From Bacteroidales bacterium (GTDB lineage: Bacteria; Bacteroidota; Bacteroidia; Bacteroidales; WCHB1-69), in the NCBI GenBank assembly GCA_017535665.1, contig JAFXTS010000029.1:1-64000 (forward strand): a stretch of 64,000 bases of DNA. Reading direction: 5' to 3'. Each line of letters begins with the position of its first letter. The stretch's first letter is position 1. Shown here piece after piece: positions 8,119 to 16,808 of this stretch. Below the pieces are notes generated by a model. It saw only the letters and a list, made by a program, of their open reading frames with translations, was not told where the DNA came from and did no database searches. A program made the translations under genes and the position numbers.

Positions 8119-8352
8119 TTATTGGTATTGGTTTATGTGTTTGTTTTGTTTTTCTAGTGTCAATAACTTTTGAAATACCCCAACCCTCTCCTCTTTCATA
8201 TCTCCCGCATTAAGGAGCTTTTTGTTGTGTTTAATCCAATTACAATATTTATAAAATTCTTCAGGATTGTGCTTTGAGGGATTACGCTTATTAGTTTCAA
8301 TAAATGTGATTATCTTTTGATATTTACTGTTCCAAAGTTCGTCTTGCGTCAT
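8119..8352 (-). CDS. Small helicase-associated (HA) domain protein
   Basis: A 77-residue protein with the pattern LWNSKYQKIITFIETNK, then YCNWIKHNKKLLNAG, and a final KLLTLE. This matches one copy of the HA repeat normally found in multiples at the C-terminus of helicases and thought to bind nucleic acid. Single-domain versions occur in Bacteroidota. It overlaps the end of the WbuC gene by 29 nt and lies just upstream of the TIR gene in the same direction, suggesting co-expression and possibly a sensor or regulator role. Function unproven. Confidence 0.7.
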   Translation of the reverse strand: MTQDELWNSKYQKIITFIETNKRNPSKHNPEEFYKYCNWIKHNKKLLNAGDMKEERVGVFQKLLTLEKQNKHINQYQ

Positions 8353-8770
8353 AACACATCCTACATCTTACATCTACCATCTCTAGTATCCCTTCCTCCT
8401 CATGCACCACATACGGTCCCTCCTTGCACTCGAAGATGACGGAACCCGGCTCCAGGGATTCCACGGTGTGCCAGACATTCTTTCCTACGTTCACGCCGTA
8501 GCGGCCTTCCGATGGGTTGAGGACAATGTTTTCAATGATGGTGCCGTCGTCGTTGTAGATGATGACACGTATCCTGCCACGCAACACAACAAATGATTCC
8601 TCTTTCTCCGGATGGCGATGAACGGGGATGTTGGCACCCGGTTCCACGGCATTCAGAAAACGATGGCACTTCTCATCCAGACTCTGATGAAAGTTCAGAT
8701 TCATCAGCAGCCGGGGCGATGCTTGGGCCCGGGCGGTCAAACTGTCAAGTATCTCATTGTCTATCACCAT
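8324..8770 (-). CDS. WbuC-family cupin metalloprotein
   Basis: About 148 residues with a cupin fold: SPRLLMNLNFH near the start, then HRHPEKEESFVVLRGRIRV (metal-binding histidines and glutamate) and a late NVWHTVESL motif. This is the WbuC family, often beside polysaccharide genes, with no settled reaction. I prefer the ATG at 8770, which has AAGGGGAAG a few bases upstream; the alternative start at 8797 adds nine residues. The promoter element at 8816-8823 fits either. The last 29 nt overlap the HA-domain gene. Confidence 0.8.
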   Translation of the reverse strand: MVIDNEILDSLTARAQASPRLLMNLNFHQSLDEKCHRFLNAVEPGANIPVHRHPEKEESFVVLRGRIRVIIYNDDGTIIENIVLNPSEGRYGVNVGKNVWHTVESLEPGSVIFECKEGPYVVHEEEGILEMVDVRCRMCYDARRTLEQ

Positions 8771-8815
8771 AATAGTCTTCCCCTTATTTTGTGTCATACA
8801 ATTGGCAAAAATAAA

Positions 8816-8823
8816 AATTTTTC
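8816..8823 (-). promoter_or_regulatory. TAnnTTTG promoter element for the WbuC gene
   Basis: Read leftward the element is TATTTTTG, placed so that transcription would start about 10-40 nt before the possible start codons. It may also drive the HA and TIR genes. Confidence 0.55.
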
Positions 8824-8925
8824 TTATTCTGTCACTATTCTCCCTAAAATATTTGTCCTCTTTGAGATAAGATATTCACCATACATCTTCCATCTGTCAT
8901 CCGCCCTCCCCTTTCGGTTAATCCC

Positions 8926-10191
8926 TTATGGCTTCAACAAATTGATCGGAACCACATACACTCCGTCTTCACGCCTGTATGCACCACCAACAGCAGTCAG
9001 CACCAACAAAAACGATGGTGCCTTTTCATCGCTTTTCTCCACAATCTTGTCACGAAGCGTCTTCAGCGATTTTGCCCCGTCGTCAATCAAGTCGTCACCG
9101 CCAAGCTTTATCTCAATACCACCCCAACGTCCATCCTCCAAATGTACTACAGCATCGCATTCCAACCCGGCATTGTCCCTATAGTGCTTCACAACACCGC
9201 CAAGACATTCCGCATACACCCTGAGGTCTCTCACCGCAAAATCCTCGAAAAACAGTCCAAAGCTCTCCAAGTCATTCATCAAATCATTAGGATTCACGCC
9301 CAAACATCGGCAAGCAATCGAAGTGTCCACAAAATGCCGAGTCGGAGTACTCCTTATCGAAGTCTTCGATCTTATGTTAGGATTCCAAGCTTCCATATCC
9401 TCAATGATATAAATATCTTTCAGCGCCTCCATGTAATCACCGTATGTCTTCGTGTCCATCGTGCGCTCATTGCTCTGGCGTATATCCGATATGATGGTCG
9501 ATACCGCCGCCTCGCTCGAAATATTACGGGCATAGCTCCTCAGAATCATCCTCATCACCTCAGGTTTCTTGTTGCGGAACCGCTCGTTCTCGCTATCCTC
9601 AAACACGAATAATCCGTTATAATAGTTTTTCGTGATCTCCAACGCAATCTCCTTGGGTGACAAAACCGCTATGGGCCATCCTCCCCTGCAGAGCAAGAAA
9701 GCCACATCTTCGAGCGTGAAGTCGGCATTCATGTCCCACGGGAAATTTTTCCCTCCGTCAAACAAGTCCTCAAGCGACACTGTCCCTTTCGACTCTTTCG
9801 ACTCCCACAGAGTCAGCGGACGCATTTTTAACGGGGCGATTCTTCCCGCACCACTATGGTGTATCTCGGTTTTGTCGGCAGGGGTCGAACTGCCTGTTAG
9901 GATATATTTGCCGAATTGGTAGTTGAAGTCCAAGTCGTCTTTTACCTGATTCCAAATGTCGGGAGCCTTCTGCCACTCGCCAATCAGCCTTGGGTTCTCA
10001 CCTATCAGTACCGCTTTAGGATTCATCCGTGCCATAGCGATGGCCTGTTTCGTGTTCAGTTTCACGAAACTTTTCTGGTATAGCATGCATGTGGTGGTTT
10101 TGCCACAGAACTTCGGACCTGCCACAACCACAGCCCCCGATGACTTTAATTTGAGTGCAATTTCCTCTTCTATAAGCCTTTGATAATACAT
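8926..10191 (-). CDS. ATP-binding protein of the AAA/DUF4143 family
   Basis: About 421 residues from the ATG at 10191 (a frame-extending ATG at 10224 is less typical). The N-terminal ATPase has Walker A AGPKFCGKTTT near residue 24-34 and ILTGSS (sensor-like) near 97. The C-terminal DUF4143 domain has EDFAVRDLRVYAE, YRDNAGLECDAVV and IEIKLGG, which resemble a PD-(D/E)xK nuclease-like fold (D...E-x-K). The family is common in Bacteroidota and its cellular role is unknown. It is transcribed alone, leftward. Confidence 0.88.
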   Translation of the reverse strand: MYYQRLIEEEIALKLKSSGAVVVAGPKFCGKTTTCMLYQKSFVKLNTKQAIAMARMNPKAVLIGENPRLIGEWQKAPDIWNQVKDDLDFNYQFGKYILTGSSTPADKTEIHHSGAGRIAPLKMRPLTLWESKESKGTVSLEDLFDGGKNFPWDMNADFTLEDVAFLLCRGGWPIAVLSPKEIALEITKNYYNGLFVFEDSENERFRNKKPEVMRMILRSYARNISSEAAVSTIISDIRQSNERTMDTKTYGDYMEALKDIYIIEDMEAWNPNIRSKTSIRSTPTRHFVDTSIACRCLGVNPNDLMNDLESFGLFFEDFAVRDLRVYAECLGGVVKHYRDNAGLECDAVVHLEDGRWGGIEIKLGGDDLIDDGAKSLKTLRDKIVEKSDEKAPSFLLVLTAVGGAYRREDGVYVVPINLLKP

Positions 10192-10224
10192 AACAATAAA
10201 TATTTCTTCGGAAAAAATAAACAT

Positions 10225-10353
10225 TTTATCTTAAACTCCCACGATTTTCAATCAAAAATTCCCATAATTTTCAATTTACATCACATCTGCACCCTGATTA
10301 TCAGGAAGCCATGTCCAACTCTGAAGTGGATTTATTCCCCCAAAAGCCCCTAA
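10225..10353. other. Short intergenic sequence
   Basis: AT-rich with near-repeats of CCCAcgATTTTCAAT and CCCAtaATTTTCAAT at about 10236 and 10260. Nothing else recognised. Confidence 0.4.
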
Positions 10354-10604
10354 GGCATAATCTCAACTTGCATCCAGCGTTTCATCAAGATGGTGATGGA
10401 ACTTTATGATGCCCGCAAAGAGGATAGGGAATACTTGGATTATTATGTCAACCCTGATGAAAATAAAGAGCTTGAAAAGTTCAAGAAAATTAGATTGGAG
10501 ATTCCTTTTGTGAACTTGTTCCGCCACAATACCACAGCAAGGTTAACGAGGCAGATGCTTTGGGCAAAGCACAATACATAAAGCGCCTCAACGCTTTAGA
10601 GTGA
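10354..10604 (+). pseudogene. Decayed fragment resembling a DUF6155-type protein
   Basis: From the ATG at 10390 the frame reads MELYDARKEDREYLDYYV followed by NPDENKELEKFKK, which resembles the middle of DUF6155 proteins; similarity may extend upstream to just after a stop at 10351-10353. It ends at 10581. A second frame (about 10515-10604) reads SKVNEADALGKAQYIKRLNA to a stop and seems to be the tail of an unrelated gene. Taken together this is a truncated, fused remnant. The family assignment is from memory and uncertain. Confidence 0.45.
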
Positions 10605-10621
10605 CAAGGGTATAATTCCTA

Positions 10622-11425
10622 TTAATAAATATACGGAAACACCTTGTACCGCTTCTGCTGCTTGAACTCGTCGCCGAAAAGCTGCTCGTAACGCTCGTAC
10701 ACGGCCTTGGCACGCGGTACCAGGTTGGCAACCGTCCACAGCAGGAACACACTGCCCGCCACCGACCACGACAGAATGGCAAACCCCGTCCACTCGATGA
10801 TCTCCCCAAAATAGTTGGCCGAGTTCACTTTATTGAAAAGCTTGCCGTAAGGCAGGTAGTAGTTGTTGTCGTATTTGTCTTTGCGCAAAGCACGAATGAC
10901 AATGTCGGCCCGCATGTTGATGACCATTCCCAAGAAAAACACCAGCGTCCCCACAATGAACTGCGGACTCCAAAGCCACTGCAACGTATATTGCTCGGGA
11001 GCAACATAGAACAGCCAGCCGCCTTGCATATAGGCGTTGGTCATGTTGAAGAAAAAGCCCGAGAAGATGATGGAAAGCGGCATCTTGCTGGTACCCTTCA
11101 TTTTAGAAGGAAACACATAGCTGCGTTGCAGATAGTGAAGCTGAAAGAATGTAAAAATAACTGTGGCGGTCCAGGGGAAACTATGAAGCGTATAAGGAGC
11201 CCCCATAATGGTGGTGTTGACATAAAAGGCCAGCATCAGCAGAAATACAGGCGACTCCATGAGGAACCAGCCCCAGTTGCTGCGGATGGAGATGCCCCAC
11301 CGGTTGTTGAAGGTGAGCCCATAGGCCGGAGTAACAAACTGTAGTACAGTGAAGACGACCGCCGAGAGGATTGTCATCCCTAACAGAAAATAATAGTAGA
11401 AAGGTCCGAATAAAAAATCTATCAT
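10622..11425 (-). CDS. 3-oxo-5-alpha-steroid 4-dehydrogenase family membrane protein
   Basis: A 267-residue protein with six or more hydrophobic segments. Its C-terminus, LPYGKLFNKVNSANYFGEII then EWTGFAILSWSV and ending KVFPYIY, closely parallels the NADPH-binding end of eukaryotic SRD5A enzymes (ANYFGEI.EW motif). The family reduces the delta-4 double bond of 3-oxo steroids using NADPH in the membrane. In a gut bacterium the substrate could be host or bile steroids, or an endogenous polyprenyl-like lipid. Lies 12 bp downstream of a GT2 gene on the same strand. Confidence 0.88.
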   Translation of the reverse strand: MIDFLFGPFYYYFLLGMTILSAVVFTVLQFVTPAYGLTFNNRWGISIRSNWGWFLMESPVFLLMLAFYVNTTIMGAPYTLHSFPWTATVIFTFFQLHYLQRSYVFPSKMKGTSKMPLSIIFSGFFFNMTNAYMQGGWLFYVAPEQYTLQWLWSPQFIVGTLVFFLGMVINMRADIVIRALRKDKYDNNYYLPYGKLFNKVNSANYFGEIIEWTGFAILSWSVAGSVFLLWTVANLVPRAKAVYERYEQLFGDEFKQQKRYKVFPYIY

Positions 11426-11437
11426 AGTGAAAATGGG

Positions 11438-12454
11438 TTAATGGAATGACTGTCCGTCGAAACGGTGTTTTCTTTTGATATGATATTGGAAAAGGATAGA
11501 GGTGTGGCACACATCCTTGTACGCCTCGAAACTCATACCTTTCCGTTTGGCTTTCATCTTTCTATATTGCGATAAAACAGCAAATTGCGCCTTATAGACG
11601 GCCAGAAAGTCGCGGCCATGACGCTGTAGCAGGAAGACGAACGCGGCGAGATTGTCGAGGAAGAGTCGCGCCCAGAAGGTGGGAAAGAGCCGGCGGGCGG
11701 GAAGGTTCTTGATGAGCAGGAAATGGTTGTTGCGGAAGTTGAGGAAAGTCTTGAAGGAGTTGTTCTTGGGCAGGGTGCCGCCGCCCACGTGATACACCAC
11801 CGAGCGGGGTTCCACCACGATGCGGTAGCCGGCATTGCGGATGCGCCAGCAGAGGTCAATCTCCTCCATGTGGGCGAAAAAGTCGGCGTCGAGGCCACCC
11901 ACCTTGCGGTACACATCGCTACGAATGAACAGCGCCGCACCAGTGGCCCAGAAAATGTCCATCGGCGTGTCGTACTGGCCGTTGTCGGTCTCCACCGTGT
12001 CGAACATCCGTCCCCGACAGAACGGGTAGCCGTATTTATCGAGGAAACCGCCAGAAGCACCGGCATACTCGAATTTTTCGCGGTCGGCATAACTGCGGAG
12101 CTTGGGCTGCACAGCGGCGACCTGCGCGTCGGCATCCATCACCTCCATGACCGGCTGTACCCAGCCGTCGGCCACCTCAATGTCGGAATTGAGCAGACAG
12201 AAATATTCGGCCTCAATCTGCTCCAAAGCGACATTATAGCCGCCTGCAAAGCCATAATTGCGGTCGTTCAAAATCAGCCGCATCTGCGGATAGTTGGTCT
12301 TCATGAAAGCGACCGAGTCATCCGTAGAGGCATTGTCAGCCACTATAACTTCCGCATAATCAGGGACATGCGAAAGCAATGAGGGAAGGAATTTTTCCAA
12401 AAAACTTCTTCCGTTATAATTCAAGATGACAATGGCTAACTTCAATTTCATCAC
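11438..12454 (-). CDS. Family 2 glycosyltransferase
   Basis: A 338-residue inverting GT-A enzyme: AIVILNYNG at the N-terminus, VIVADNAST, a DSD-like metal site in LLNSDIEVADGW (about 88-99), ATGAALFIRSDVYRKVGG and the acceptor-side HMEEIDLCWR (about 194-203). This is the rhamnosyltransferase-like group that adds sugars to polysaccharide or lipid acceptors at the cytoplasmic face. It lacks clear transmembrane helices except a hydrophobic patch near 265-285. It leads the operon with the steroid-reductase-like gene. Confidence 0.9.
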   Translation of the reverse strand: MMKLKLAIVILNYNGRSFLEKFLPSLLSHVPDYAEVIVADNASTDDSVAFMKTNYPQMRLILNDRNYGFAGGYNVALEQIEAEYFCLLNSDIEVADGWVQPVMEVMDADAQVAAVQPKLRSYADREKFEYAGASGGFLDKYGYPFCRGRMFDTVETDNGQYDTPMDIFWATGAALFIRSDVYRKVGGLDADFFAHMEEIDLCWRIRNAGYRIVVEPRSVVYHVGGGTLPKNNSFKTFLNFRNNHFLLIKNLPARRLFPTFWARLFLDNLAAFVFLLQRHGRDFLAVYKAQFAVLSQYRKMKAKRKGMSFEAYKDVCHTSILFQYHIKRKHRFDGQSFH

Positions 12455-12468
12455 TCAAAATAAGGCTG

Positions 12469-12476
12469 CAAAATTA
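12469..12476 (-). promoter_or_regulatory. TAnnTTTG promoter element for the GT2 operon
   Basis: Reads TAATTTTG leftward, 15 bp before the GT2 start codon. Confidence 0.55.
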
Positions 12477-12500
12477 CACGAAATTTTTATACTATCGCAA

Positions 12501-12533
12501 TTGAACAATTTTAAATATTATTTGTTATTTTTG
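12501..12533 (+). promoter_or_regulatory. Promoter for groES-groEL
   Basis: TTG at 12501-12503 and TATTTTTG at 12526-12533 match the Bacteroidota -33/-7 pair with 22 nt between them. The leader to the groES ATG is about 50 nt. I see no CIRCE operator. Confidence 0.7.
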
Positions 12534-12588
12534 CCGAACTTTTCAAGAAAGGAAAAGAAATTTGTTAAACCTTAAAAATAAAAAAGTT

Positions 12589-12864
12589 ATGTCAATCAAA
12601 CTCAAACCATTAGCAGACAGAGTTGTTGTAGAACCTGCCGAAGCTGAACAGAAAACTGCCGGTGGCATCATTATTCCTGACACCGCTAAAGAGAAACCGC
12701 AAAAAGGTACCGTCGTGGCCGTCGGACCCGGCAAAAAAGACGAACCCATGACCGTCAAAAAAGGTGACACCGTTCTCTATGGCAAATACTCCGGAACGGA
12801 AGTCAGCATTGATGGCAAAAACTACCTCATCATGAAAGAGAGCGACATATACGCTACGCTTTAA
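12589..12864 (+). CDS. groES: Co-chaperonin GroES
   Basis: The 91-residue protein is full length: [18 protein letters not shown] at the start, the mobile loop [20 protein letters not shown], then [20 protein letters not shown]. It caps the GroEL ring and encloses folding clients in the cytoplasm. I start it at 12589 rather than an in-frame upstream ATG at 12562, which would add residues absent from the family. groEL follows after 169 bp containing short AAGAAGTTAAGAA-type repeats with inverted matches. Confidence 0.97.
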   Translation: MSIKLKPLADRVVVEPAEAEQKTAGGIIIPDTAKEKPQKGTVVAVGPGKKDEPMTVKKGDTVLYGKYSGTEVSIDGKNYLIMKESDIYATL

Positions 12865-13033
12865 TGAATTGAAAATTGAGAATTGAAAACTAAGAAATTA
12901 AGAAGTTAAGAAACTAAGAACCACCTTTTATCGCTTCACTTCTTAACTCCTTCACTTCTTAACTTTTAACTCTCAACATTTTACTTGATAAACTTAATAA
13001 AAAAATCGATAAACTAAAAAAACAGAAAAAATC

Positions 13034-14668
13034 ATGGCAAAAAATATCGTTTATGACTGGGAAGCCCGCGACGGTTTGAAAAAAGGCGTGGACGCATTGG
13101 CAAATGCAGTGAAAGTGACCCTCGGTCCCAAAGGGCGTAATGTGATTATTGACAAGAAATTCGGTGCCCCGCACATCACCAAAGACGGTGTGACCGTGGC
13201 CAAGGAAATCGAGTTGAGCGAACCCATCGAAAATATGGGTGCCCAGATGGTGAAAGAGGTTGCCTCCAAGACCAACGACCAGGCCGGTGATGGTACCACC
13301 ACCGCCACCGTTTTGGCACAGTCCATCTTCAACACCGGTCTCAAGAACGTGACCGCCGGTGCCAACCCGATGGACCTCAAACGCGGTATCGATGCAGCTG
13401 TGGCCGCTGTCGTGGCTGAACTCAAGAAGATGTCCAGCACCATCGGCGACAACAATGAGAAGATCGCCCAGGTAGCCACCATCTCTGCCAACAACGACGC
13501 ACACGTCGGCAACATCATCGCTGAAGCGATGCAGAAAGTGAAAAAAGAGGGTGTCATCACCATCGAAGAGGCCAAAGGCACCGAAACCAACGTAAAAGTG
13601 GTGGAAGGTATGCAGTTCGACCGTGGATACATCTCCCCCTATTTCGTGACCGACACCGAAAAGATGGAAGCCGTTTATGAGAATCCTTTCATCCTGATTT
13701 ACGACAAGAAAATCAGCAACATGAAGGAATTCCTCCCCATCTTGGAGAAGGCTGTCCAGAGCGGTCGTCCGCTGCTCGTTATTGCAGAAGACGTTGAAAG
13801 CGAAGCTCTTGCCACCCTCGTGGTGAACCGTCTGCGTGGCGGTCTGAAGATCGTGGCCGTGAAGGCTCCCGGCTTCGGCGACAGAAGAAAAGAGATGTTG
13901 GAAGACATCGCCATCCTGACCGGTGGTTATGTGATTTCCGAGGAGAAGGGCTTCAAACTCGAAGACGCCACCCTCGAAATGCTCGGTACCGCCGAGAAGA
14001 TCACCGTTGACAAGGAGAACACTACCATCGTCAGCGGCAAGGGTGACAAGAACGCCATCGCTGACCGCGTGGCCCAGATCAAGGCTCAGATTGCAAAGAG
14101 CACTTCCGACTACGATAAAGAGAAACTTCAGGAACGTCTGGCCAAGTTGGCCGGCGGTGTGGCCGTCATCTATGTCGGCGCCGCTTCCGAAGTGGAAATG
14201 AAAGAGAAGAAAGACCGTTTCGACGACGCTTTGCACGCTACCCGTGCTGCCATCGAAGAGGGTATCATCCCTGGCGGTGGTGTCGGTTACATCCGCGCCA
14301 TCAAGGCTTTGGACAAGATCAAAGGTGTGAACGATGACGAGAAGATTGGTATTGACATCGTGCGTCGCGCCTTGGAGGAACCCCTCCGTCAGATTGTGGC
14401 CAACGCCGGTAAGGAAGGCTCCGTGGTGGTGAACGCCGTCAAGGAGGCCAAGGGCAACGTCGGTTTCAACGCCCGCACCGAGGTGTACGAAGACCTCATC
14501 AAGGCTGGTGTTATCGACCCGACCAAGGTGGCCCGCGTCGCCATCGAGAACGCCGGTTCCATCGCCGGTATGCTGCTGACCACCGAGTGCGTGCTCGCCG
14601 AAATCAAGGAGGAGACTCCTGCGGCTCCCGCAGCCGGTATGGGCGGCGGAATGCCCGGCATGTACTAA
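13034..14668 (+). CDS. groEL: Chaperonin GroEL (60 kDa)
   Basis: A 544-residue full-length chaperonin: LGPKGRNV, the ATP-site [12 protein letters not shown] (about residues 86-97), [16 protein letters not shown], and the Gly-Met-rich tail [10 protein letters not shown]. It forms the double-ring folding chamber with GroES. Codon use is strongly biased to C-ending codons as in other highly expressed genes here. It is followed by a terminator at 14701. Confidence 0.98.
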   Translation: MAKNIVYDWEARDGLKKGVDALANAVKVTLGPKGRNVIIDKKFGAPHITKDGVTVAKEIELSEPIENMGAQMVKEVASKTNDQAGDGTTTATVLAQSIFNTGLKNVTAGANPMDLKRGIDAAVAAVVAELKKMSSTIGDNNEKIAQVATISANNDAHVGNIIAEAMQKVKKEGVITIEEAKGTETNVKVVEGMQFDRGYISPYFVTDTEKMEAVYENPFILIYDKKISNMKEFLPILEKAVQSGRPLLVIAEDVESEALATLVVNRLRGGLKIVAVKAPGFGDRRKEMLEDIAILTGGYVISEEKGFKLEDATLEMLGTAEKITVDKENTTIVSGKGDKNAIADRVAQIKAQIAKSTSDYDKEKLQERLAKLAGGVAVIYVGAASEVEMKEKKDRFDDALHATRAAIEEGIIPGGGVGYIRAIKALDKIKGVNDDEKIGIDIVRRALEEPLRQIVANAGKEGSVVVNAVKEAKGNVGFNARTEVYEDLIKAGVIDPTKVARVAIENAGSIAGMLLTTECVLAEIKEETPAAPAAGMGGGMPGMY

Positions 14669-14700
14669 TCGTCGGAATCTATCCAATTAAGACAAATCAC

Positions 14701-14738
14701 GACAGGGAATCAGCGTGCTGGTTTCCTGTCTTTACTTT
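14701..14738 (+). terminator. Terminator after groEL
   Basis: GACAGGGAA (14701-14709) pairs with TTTCCTGTC (14722-14730) with one mismatch, followed by TTTACTTT. Confidence 0.7.
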
Positions 14739-14749
14739 CAACCCATAGC

Positions 14750-15451
14750 ATGACAGAACCACTCTCCCACCCTATTCATCGCCAACCTCTCTTAGAGGTT
14801 TGTGCCGCCTCGCTCGACTCGGCCCGCAAGGCCGACCGTGCCGGCGCACCGCGTATCGAGCTGTGCCGCCGGTTAGATCTGGGCGGTCTCACCCCCGACC
14901 GCGCTGACATCGCGGACTGTGTTAACACCCTGTCGCTCAAAACCTTCGTGCTGATACGTCCGCGCGGCGGCGACTTCTGCTACACGGAGGATGAGATGCA
15001 GACCATACTGGACGACATCCGCTACTGTCGCGACATCGGGGCGGCGGGCGTGGTGGTCGGCTTCCTCCACGAGGACGGGAGTGTAAACACCGACCAGTGC
15101 CGCCGCGCCATGGAAGCCGCACGCGGCATGGAGGTCACCTTCCACCGTGCCTTCGACCGCTGCACCCACTGGCCGGAAGCGTTGGAGCAGATTATCGGGT
15201 GCGGCTTCCACCGCATCTTGACCTCCGGACAGCAACCCACTGCTTTACAGGGTGTTGAGACGCTGAAGGCCATCCAACAGCAGGCAGCCGGGCGGATTGT
15301 CATCCTTGCCGGCAGTGGCATCAACGCCGACAATGCCGCCACCATCATCCGCACAACGGGCGTGAGCGAAGTGCATGGCAGCTGCAAAATCAACGGATAT
15401 GAGAGCGACGAAGCCGAAATTCGCCGCACCCTCGCCGCCATCAACTTCTGA
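14750..15451 (+). CDS. cutC: CutC family protein
   Basis: A 233-residue TIM-barrel protein of the CutC family: LEVCAASLDSARKADRAGA, RIELCRRLDLGGLTP, LIRPRGGDFCYTEDE, VTFHRAFDR and ILTSGQQPTA are hallmark blocks. It was named for copper homeostasis in E. coli, though a direct copper role is disputed. Length is normal. It stands alone between the groEL terminator and the CobW promoter; its start is 12 bp after the terminator T-run, so its own promoter is not obvious. Confidence 0.92.
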   Translation: MTEPLSHPIHRQPLLEVCAASLDSARKADRAGAPRIELCRRLDLGGLTPDRADIADCVNTLSLKTFVLIRPRGGDFCYTEDEMQTILDDIRYCRDIGAAGVVVGFLHEDGSVNTDQCRRAMEAARGMEVTFHRAFDRCTHWPEALEQIIGCGFHRILTSGQQPTALQGVETLKAIQQQAAGRIVILAGSGINADNAATIIRTTGVSEVHGSCKINGYESDEAEIRRTLAAINF

Positions 15452-15494
15452 AAATTATTTCTTTTCACATTAAGTCCATTATTATTTAAAATTG

Positions 15495-15502
15495 TATATT
15501 TG
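15495..15502 (+). promoter_or_regulatory. TAnnTTTG promoter element for the CobW gene
   Basis: TATATTTG 21 bp before the ATG; the -33 half is weak. Confidence 0.6.
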
Positions 15503-15522
15503 CAAGCTAATTCTATAGTATT

Positions 15523-16773
15523 ATGAAACCTGAAACACCTGTACTGCTGCTTACCGGCTACCTCGGAAGCGGCAAAACCACCCTCGTCAACCGAATCTTG
15601 AGCAACCGTCGTGGCATACGCTTCGCGGTAATTGTCAACGATATAGGAGAAATCAATATCGATGCGGACCTCATCCAGAAAGGTGGCATTGTAGGGCAGA
15701 ACGATGAGAGCCTTGTGGCTTTGCAGAACGGCTGTATCTGCTGTACGCTGAAGATGGATTTGGTGAACCAGATCAAAGAACTCATCAACCAGCAGTGCTT
15801 CGACTACATCGTGATAGAGGCCAGCGGCATCTGCGAACCCGACCCCATCGCGCAGACCATCTGCACCATGCCCTCCATGGGCGGTCCCTATACCGAGAAG
15901 GGCGTACCGCGCCTCGACTGCATCGTGACCGTGGTGGATGCCTTGCGCCTGCAGGACGAATTTGGCTGCGGCGAAGACCTTACCCGTCAGAACATTGGTG
16001 ATGACGACCTCGAGAAGTTGGTCATCCAGCAGATCGAATTTTGCAACATCATCCTGCTCAATAAAGCTTCGCAGGTGGCCCCGCACGAGCTGGGGCGCAT
16101 CCGCGAAATCATCCGCGCCATCCAGCCCAAAGCCACCATCATCGAATGCGACTACTGCGACATCGACCTTGACAAGATATTGAACACCAACATGTTTGAC
16201 TTCGACAAAGTGGCCACTTCCGCCACATGGATCCAACACATTGAAGATATTCCACAAGATGATGAAGACGATGATGACGATGAGCATGATGAACACGAAC
16301 ATCACCATCATCACGAAGAACATGAGCATGAGCATGAGCACGAACACGAGCACGAGCACGGACATCACCACCACCATCACCACCATGATGAAGGAGAGGC
16401 GGAGGAATATGGCATCAGCACATTTGTTTATTACCGCCGTGCACCGATGAACCTCGGCAAGTTCGACGAGTTTGTGTCGCGGATGCCCAAGAGTGTCATC
16501 CGGGCGAAGGGCATCTGCTACTTCACCAACGAGTACGATGCCTGCTACCTGTTCGAGCAGGCCGGCAAGCAGGTGTCGTTGAAAGACATCGGTTTGTGGT
16601 TTGCCACCATGCCCGCTAACGAGCTGGCCGACATGATGATACGCGAACCCAACCTGCGTCGCGACTGGGACGACGATTACGGCGACCGTATGCAGAAGAT
16701 TGTGTTCATCGGTCAGAAAATGGATAAAGAGGCCATTATCAAGGCATTAGACGAATGTCTTGTGAACGCCTAA
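15523..16773 (+). CDS. CobW/P47K GTPase (metallochaperone) with His-rich loop
   Basis: A 416-residue G3E GTPase. Walker A GYLGSGKTT is at 12-20 and the metal-binding CxCC motif (GCICCTL) at 71-74. A strongly acidic and His-rich segment at roughly 246-290 (runs such as HEHHHHHEEHEHEHEHEHE) separates the GTPase from the C-terminal CobW domain (about 295-410). Members deliver Zn2+ or other metals to enzymes under limitation. The poly-His loop implies a metal store or sensor. No zinc-uptake genes lie beside it, so the metal is inferred. Confidence 0.92.
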   Translation: MKPETPVLLLTGYLGSGKTTLVNRILSNRRGIRFAVIVNDIGEINIDADLIQKGGIVGQNDESLVALQNGCICCTLKMDLVNQIKELINQQCFDYIVIEASGICEPDPIAQTICTMPSMGGPYTEKGVPRLDCIVTVVDALRLQDEFGCGEDLTRQNIGDDDLEKLVIQQIEFCNIILLNKASQVAPHELGRIREIIRAIQPKATIIECDYCDIDLDKILNTNMFDFDKVATSATWIQHIEDIPQDDEDDDDDEHDEHEHHHHHEEHEHEHEHEHEHEHGHHHHHHHHDEGEAEEYGISTFVYYRRAPMNLGKFDEFVSRMPKSVIRAKGICYFTNEYDACYLFEQAGKQVSLKDIGLWFATMPANELADMMIREPNLRRDWDDDYGDRMQKIVFIGQKMDKEAIIKALDECLVNA

Positions 16774-16808
16774 TTCTCCTGAAATCATCATCCATAAAAA
16801 GAAAACTC

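Noticed and set aside
12959..14686. A 575-codon open frame antisense to groEL
   Set aside because: It is an exact shadow of groEL with biased codons and has a low-complexity His/Gly/Asp composition; no family.
15022..16386. A 454-codon frame antisense to cutC and the CobW gene
   Set aside because: It spans two real genes on the other strand; its Met/Val-rich start is the complement of the His-rich loop.
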